From positions 1 to 9,869 of the forward strand of contig JAISGE010000176.1 of NCBI GenBank assembly GCA_031263265.1: 9,869 nt of DNA, given 5' to 3'. Shown one piece after another: positions 7,171-9,869 of this stretch. A model generated the notes under the pieces. That model did no database searches and had not been told where the DNA came from. It was given only the letters and a program-made list of their open reading frames with translations. The translations under genes and the position numbers were made by a program. This DNA comes from Treponema sp. (lineage in GTDB: Bacteria; Spirochaetota; Spirochaetia; Treponematales; Breznakiellaceae). How positions within the stretch are numbered: the first letter of the stretch is position 1; every line of letters starts with the position of its first letter.

Positions 7171-7205
7171 GGCCCGGGATCCTCAAACCTTGAGGACCAG
7201 GGGCC
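7171..7205 (-). promoter_or_regulatory. Large hairpin between dctP and dctQ
   Basis: Outer arms GGCCC (7171-7175) and GGGCC (7201-7205) enclose inner arms CCTCAA (7181-7186) and TTGAGG (7190-7195) around a 3-base loop. A T-A pair extends the inner stem, and a 4-base symmetrical internal loop separates the two stems. The structure starts 8 bases after the dctP stop in the transcript. A run of seven U (7157-7151) follows about 13 bases later. This gap is too long for a standard terminator, but partial termination or protection of the dctP message from 3' decay would both fit. TRAP binding proteins are commonly needed in excess over the membrane subunits. Confidence 0.65.
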
Positions 7206-7213
7206 TTAGGGAT

Positions 7214-8257
7214 CTACTGGATCGCTTTGATCCGGTCAGTGAGGGGTTTTGCCCAGGGGTTTTCCGCGTACAGTTTATCGGTAAGAGGCTGAATCAAATC
7301 AATGATCCGCTGCTGATCCGCTGCGGTAGTAGGAGTTACGATTACTCCCTTATCCTGCAGGAATTTACGGTCGCTGTCTACGCTTTGGATGTAGTCGTCC
7401 CAGGCCTTCAGCGCAGTGGCTTTGGCCGCATCAGTGAGCACTTTTTGCTGGTCTGGGGTGAGTTTATCATAGAAACTTTGGCTTACCACGATTTCCAAGG
7501 TAGCGATGATGTGGTTAGTTTCATAAAGGTATTTCTGTACTTCATAAAAAGCCTGACTTATCACCGTAACCATACCGTTATCCTGACCATCCACAACGCC
7601 GGTTTCCAGGGCAGAGAAGAGTTCCCCTAAGGGGATGACCTGAGCGCTGGCCCCTAAGTTTTCGGCAATACCTACATGGATCGGATTACCAGGCATCCGG
7701 AACTTCTGCCCTCTGAACTCATCCACTGAGGTGAGGGGTTTATTACTGGTAAAAGTCCGGGCGCTGTTCGGTCCCCAAGCCAGCATATAAACCGTGGGGA
7801 ATTTCTGATGAAATTCCCGGTTGATTTCCTCCGCAATTGAACCGGTCCAGACTTTCTTCGCGTGGTTAAGGTCCCGGTACAAGAAGGGCCAGTCGGAAAT
7901 CAACATGGTGGAATATTCCTGGTTCATCGGCGTACCTACAATGGCCACCTCAATGGTTCCGTTCCGCACGCTGTTCCATAGATCCGATTCATTCCCTAGG
8001 GTACCGTCATGGTAAATATCCACTTTGAGGGTTCCCCCAGAGGCGCTTTCAACTTGGGGTTTGAATACGGTATCTAAGGCCGCTGCCATCGGGTGGGTTA
8101 CTCCCCAGTTATCCCCTACTTTGATGGTTATCGGTCTCACCGTTGAACCGTCCCCAGATCCTGAGCGGCCTTGATCTTGACCACCCCGTGCAAAGAGACT
8201 GGTCACTGCAGCAAAGCCTAATAAGCCCAATACTGCCCATTGTTTTCTACATGCCAT
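7214..8257 (-). CDS. dctP: TRAP transporter substrate-binding protein DctP
   Basis: The periplasmic ligand-binding subunit. From the ATG at 8257 it has 347 residues. This start is set by GGAGG (8263-8267), 5 bases away; an in-frame ATG at 8275 has no ribosome site. The signal peptide (RK at 4-5, hydrophobic to about A23, TSLFA then R) has no Cys at the cleavage point, so it is probably cut by signal peptidase I rather than lipidated. The mature protein shows the DctP pattern: TIKVGDNWG near the N-terminus, WGPNSARTF with R167, FRGQKFRMPGNP with R187 (the Arg that in this family clamps the ligand carboxylate), and ETGVVDGQDN (218-227). An intact R187 supports a carboxylate ligand. The company of uxuA suggests an aldonate or uronate, but the ligand is inferred. 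Confidence 0.95.
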   Translation of the reverse strand: MACRKQWAVLGLLGFAAVTSLFARGGQDQGRSGSGDGSTVRPITIKVGDNWGVTHPMAAALDTVFKPQVESASGGTLKVDIYHDGTLGNESDLWNSVRNGTIEVAIVGTPMNQEYSTMLISDWPFLYRDLNHAKKVWTGSIAEEINREFHQKFPTVYMLAWGPNSARTFTSNKPLTSVDEFRGQKFRMPGNPIHVGIAENLGASAQVIPLGELFSALETGVVDGQDNGMVTVISQAFYEVQKYLYETNHIIATLEIVVSQSFYDKLTPDQQKVLTDAAKATALKAWDDYIQSVDSDRKFLQDKGVIVTPTTAADQQRIIDLIQPLTDKLYAENPWAKPLTDRIKAIQ

Positions 8258-8262
8258 AGTTT

Positions 8263-8267
8263 CCTCC
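8263..8267 (-). promoter_or_regulatory. Ribosome binding site fixing the dctP start
   Basis: GGAGG on the minus strand, 5 bases before the ATG at 8257. It selects this start over the ATG at 8275, which would put the site inside the coding region. Confidence 0.8.
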
Positions 8268-8283
8268 AAAAGCATATATAAAA

Positions 8284-8302
8284 AGTATTATTTTATTATA
8301 CT
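8284..8302. promoter_or_regulatory. Candidate operator over the -10 box and start site
   Basis: The imperfect 19-bp palindrome AGTATTATTTTATTATACT has five perfect outer base pairs (AGTAT / ATACT) and two more inside. It covers the whole -10 box and the expected transcription start of the dctP promoter, the place where a GntR- or LacI-type repressor would block RNA polymerase. The DNA is AT-rich, so chance is a real alternative. No regulator gene lies in the window. Confidence 0.4.
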
Positions 8303-8323
8303 ATTGGAATCGGAGCTTGTCAA
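8295..8323 (-). promoter_or_regulatory. Consensus sigma-70 promoter of the dctPQM-uxuA cluster
   Basis: TTGACA (8318-8323) and TATAAT (8295-8300) on the minus strand are separated by exactly 17 bases, a perfect match to the housekeeping consensus at both boxes and at the optimal spacing. Transcription should start near 8288 and give a leader of about 30 bases to the dctP ATG at 8257. So strong a core promoter on a catabolic operon suggests control by repression. Confidence 0.85.
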
Positions 8324-8386
8324 ACTTTTTTCTTGATTGCTTTGGGTTTTTACCTTAGAGGACTTTGGCCTAGTCAAGAAGCTTTA

Positions 8387-9175
8387 CTACCTTTCGGCAA
8401 TGGCTAAACTCCATACCGCCTTAGTGGCAGGATCGGTCCAGGTTTCGATCACATAAAACCCCCGTAAGGTTCCTGAAGCACTTACTTCCTGGCTGTTTAT
8501 TGCAGAAAAAGACGAAAAGATTTCACCCGAGTTCTGGGTGGTTTCTACCTTTGCGCTTACGGTGTTGGAAATGGAGGTAATAATCGAAAAAACAGCATTC
8601 TCATAGGATGCAATCACCGTGTCTTTATGGTACAAGCGCGGCCCGGCAAAGCCCACCCCCACCCAAAAATCGGAAATCTGTTTTGGTGGATTATCCACCC
8701 ACTGGGGCCGCTTATGTTTAGTCGCGTATTGATGCTTAATGAGGAGACTCTGGGAAGCCTGATACCGGGTACGAACAAAAACAGCATGATGTTCAATTCG
8801 GACATCCTGTTCAGGATCAAATACCAGAACCTCCCGATACTTTTGGTACCCTTCCTCGTCGTAATGCAAAGTTGCCTGATTCTCGGATCGATAATCAAAA
8901 AAACCGCTGCCAATCTCTACCCGCTGTAAGACTTCCCCACCTACCGCTTGGAAAAAGGCCACCCGCCGGGCAGCATCTTCCAAAGCTAAGTCAATGGCCT
9001 CCTGATGGTTCATCCGTACCCCTGCTACGCCAATAAAAATCAATTCGTTCTTTTCTGCATTCACCGGTGAAAGGTTCCAAAAATCCCAATCTACCCTAGG
9101 GGAAACCTGAGAATCTGGAGAACCAGCACAGGAAAACAAGAAAAACGAACAGACTAATACGCCATATCGTAGCAT
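8387..9175 (-). CDS. LPP20-like lipoprotein with two related domains
   Basis: A 262-residue predicted lipoprotein of unknown function. The signal is short and hydrophobic with lipobox LFSC (13-16), so C16 should be lipidated, in the loose style of spirochaetes. Two parts resemble each other: 45-74 (LIFIGVAGVRMNHQEAIDLA and on) and 170-199 (FWVGVGFAGPRLYHKDTVIA and on), both with the 'G-x-G/A ... A-x-x-A' layout of LPP20-type repeats. The second is preceded by QWVDNPP (158-164), the P-x-W-V-x-N-P-P signature also present in the neighbouring lipoprotein. I take the ATG at 9175 because AAGGA (9183-9187) lies 7 bases upstream; a TTG at 9193 is less likely. It begins 35 bases after the stop of the upstream lipoprotein gene. 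It may help anchor or assemble envelope structures, but that is a guess. Confidence 0.8.
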   Translation of the reverse strand: MLRYGVLVCSFFLFSCAGSPDSQVSPRVDWDFWNLSPVNAEKNELIFIGVAGVRMNHQEAIDLALEDAARRVAFFQAVGGEVLQRVEIGSGFFDYRSENQATLHYDEEGYQKYREVLVFDPEQDVRIEHHAVFVRTRYQASQSLLIKHQYATKHKRPQWVDNPPKQISDFWVGVGFAGPRLYHKDTVIASYENAVFSIITSISNTVSAKVETTQNSGEIFSSFSAINSQEVSASGTLRGFYVIETWTDPATKAVWSLAIAER

Positions 9176-9182
9176 AAGGGTA

Positions 9183-9187
9183 TCCTT
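9183..9187 (-). promoter_or_regulatory. Ribosome binding site fixing the ATG at 9175
   Basis: AAGGA on the minus strand, 7 bases before the ATG at 9175. It lies inside the extended reading from TTG at 9193, which therefore seems unused. Confidence 0.6.
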
Positions 9188-9210
9188 TCCCAATCAGGGA
9201 CCAAACCTGC

Positions 9211-9789
9211 TTACCTGGTTACTGCCTCAGGTTTTGTGCTAATGCGATCTAATTGCTGATCCATCATCTTGAGGGCTTCCATAGCCTTAAACTCTGCGTA
9301 CTTGGAAGCTTCGGTTTCGATGATTCCCGCCGCGGCCTTGGCTGCATCAGCTTTACTATAGGAGATGAGAACCCAAAAAGTACCATCTTTGGACTGCTCT
9401 CGCTTCACCGGTATTGCACCGCTTAAGGTGGTTTGGGTCAACTGCCGGCCAATACTTTCAGAAAACTCAAGGCTTGCCTGGCTATTCTCCGTACCTGCTG
9501 AACGGGCATAGTCGGTGATCATAGCTTGTACATTGGCATTGAGCTGAAAAGCCAAGGATTGCCGTGCCCGGGATTCCGCCATGGTTAAAGATTGATTAAC
9601 AGACGACAATTTTGCACTACCGATACCGAAAATCGCGTCTTCCTGCAATGGAGGATTCATAACAAAATCCGGCAGGTCTGATTGGGATCCAGCCTTTGAG
9701 GATGCAGGAGACGACGAACAACCTACCGCACTCAGAACAACCAACGCCACAATAAAGAAGAAAGGACAATTCGTTTTCATCTTTTTCAC
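9211..9789 (-). CDS. LPP20 family lipoprotein
   Basis: A 192-residue predicted lipoprotein. The signal peptide (basic MKKMK, hydrophobic 9-22) ends at C24 in AVGC, a lipobox with Ala at -3, which spirochaetes tolerate. The mature part has DLPDFVMNPP (38-47), FGIGSAK (54-60) and a helix rich in Ala and Arg (MAESRARQSLAFQL, 70-83). This is the LPP20 pattern first named for a Helicobacter pylori lipoprotein. The C-terminal part is polar and helical. AAGGAG (9796-9801) sits 6 bases before a GTG at 9789 but 15 before the ATG at 9780, so GTG is the probable start. Its role in the envelope is unknown. It is probably co-transcribed with the following larger paralogue. Confidence 0.82.
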   Translation of the reverse strand: MKKMKTNCPFFFIVALVVLSAVGCSSSPASSKAGSQSDLPDFVMNPPLQEDAIFGIGSAKLSSVNQSLTMAESRARQSLAFQLNANVQAMITDYARSAGTENSQASLEFSESIGRQLTQTTLSGAIPVKREQSKDGTFWVLISYSKADAAKAAAGIIETEASKYAEFKAMEALKMMDQQLDRISTKPEAVTR

Positions 9790-9830
9790 AAAAAACTCCT
9801 TAAAAATATTTAGGTCTTAGACAAGCACCT

Positions 9831-9869
9831 TCATGCTGTTTTTGCACCAGGACCTTCTTGTTTTAATAT
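9831..9869 (-). CDS. Possible last 12 codons of an upstream gene
   Basis: From the right edge the minus-strand frame reads ILKQEGPGAKTA and stops at TGA (9831-9833), 41 bases before the LPP20 start at 9789. I found no convincing promoter in that gap, which would fit an operon continuing from the right. Twelve codons cannot identify a gene, and another frame with a stop at 9818-9820 is also open. Very tentative. Confidence 0.3.
   Translation of the reverse strand: MLKQEGPGAKTA

Noticed and set aside
6866..7630. A 254-codon plus-strand open frame across dctQ and dctP
   Set aside because: It is antisense to two well-supported genes, has no ribosome site I can see and shows no domain.
8341..8386. 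Terminator after the lipoprotein genes
   Set aside because: Only a 4-bp GACT / AGTC stem is present and no suitable T-run follows, so read-through into dctP cannot be excluded.
9812..9830. AGGT-N11-ACCT and GTCTTAGAC near the right edge as an operator for the LPP20 genes
   Set aside because: Arms are only 4 bases, and no promoter boxes are seen beside them.

Overview
The window looks like a chromosomal segment of a treponeme-like spirochaete. Evidence: lipoproteins with loose spirochaetal lipoboxes, a pair of LPP20-type lipoproteins, moderate GC and strong AGGAGG-type ribosome sites. The genus is an inference and is not proven by any marker here.

Layout, left to right. (1) 1-572, minus: 5' part of a polysaccharide-export (SLBB) protein gene that runs off the left edge. 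(2) 653-1594, minus: an IS1595-family transposase whose second catalytic Asp appears to be replaced by Ala. No convincing inverted-repeat ends are visible, so it may be a relic. (3) 1721-2452, plus: rsmG, the 16S rRNA G527 methyltransferase, divergent from the transposase across a 126-bp gap with a 19-bp palindrome. (4) 8257 down to 2460, minus: a six-gene cluster in the order dctP, dctQ, dctM, RspB-like Zn dehydrogenase, uxuA, iron-sulfur flavoprotein. A TTGACA-17-TATAAT promoter stands at its head and a large hairpin lies between dctP and dctQ. (5) 9789 down to 8387, minus: two paralogous LPP20-like lipoprotein genes. (6) At the right edge, possibly the last 12 codons of one more minus-strand gene.

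How the genes fit together. The cluster reads as uptake and breakdown of a sugar acid. DctP captures the acid in the periplasm and DctQM imports it with a sodium gradient. The Zn-dependent dehydrogenase oxidises it, or a related aldonate, to a keto-acid. UxuA dehydrates D-mannonate to 2-keto-3-deoxy-D-gluconate. No uxuB (fructuronate reductase), uxaC, kdgK or kdgA lies in the window. The RspB-like dehydrogenase may therefore supply the redox step, for example as an L-gulonate 5-dehydrogenase or a D-mannonate 5-dehydrogenase. The last gene encodes a small flavoprotein with the compact four-cysteine motif of iron-sulfur flavoproteins, an unexpected partner for a sugar-acid operon.

Four start codons matter for annotation. 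dctQ most likely starts at a GTG at 7125, dctP at the ATG at 8257, the larger lipoprotein at the ATG at 9175, and the smaller lipoprotein at a GTG at 9789; each is set by a well-placed ribosome site. I found no stretch longer than 300 bases without a gene, and no tRNA, rRNA, CRISPR array or riboswitch.
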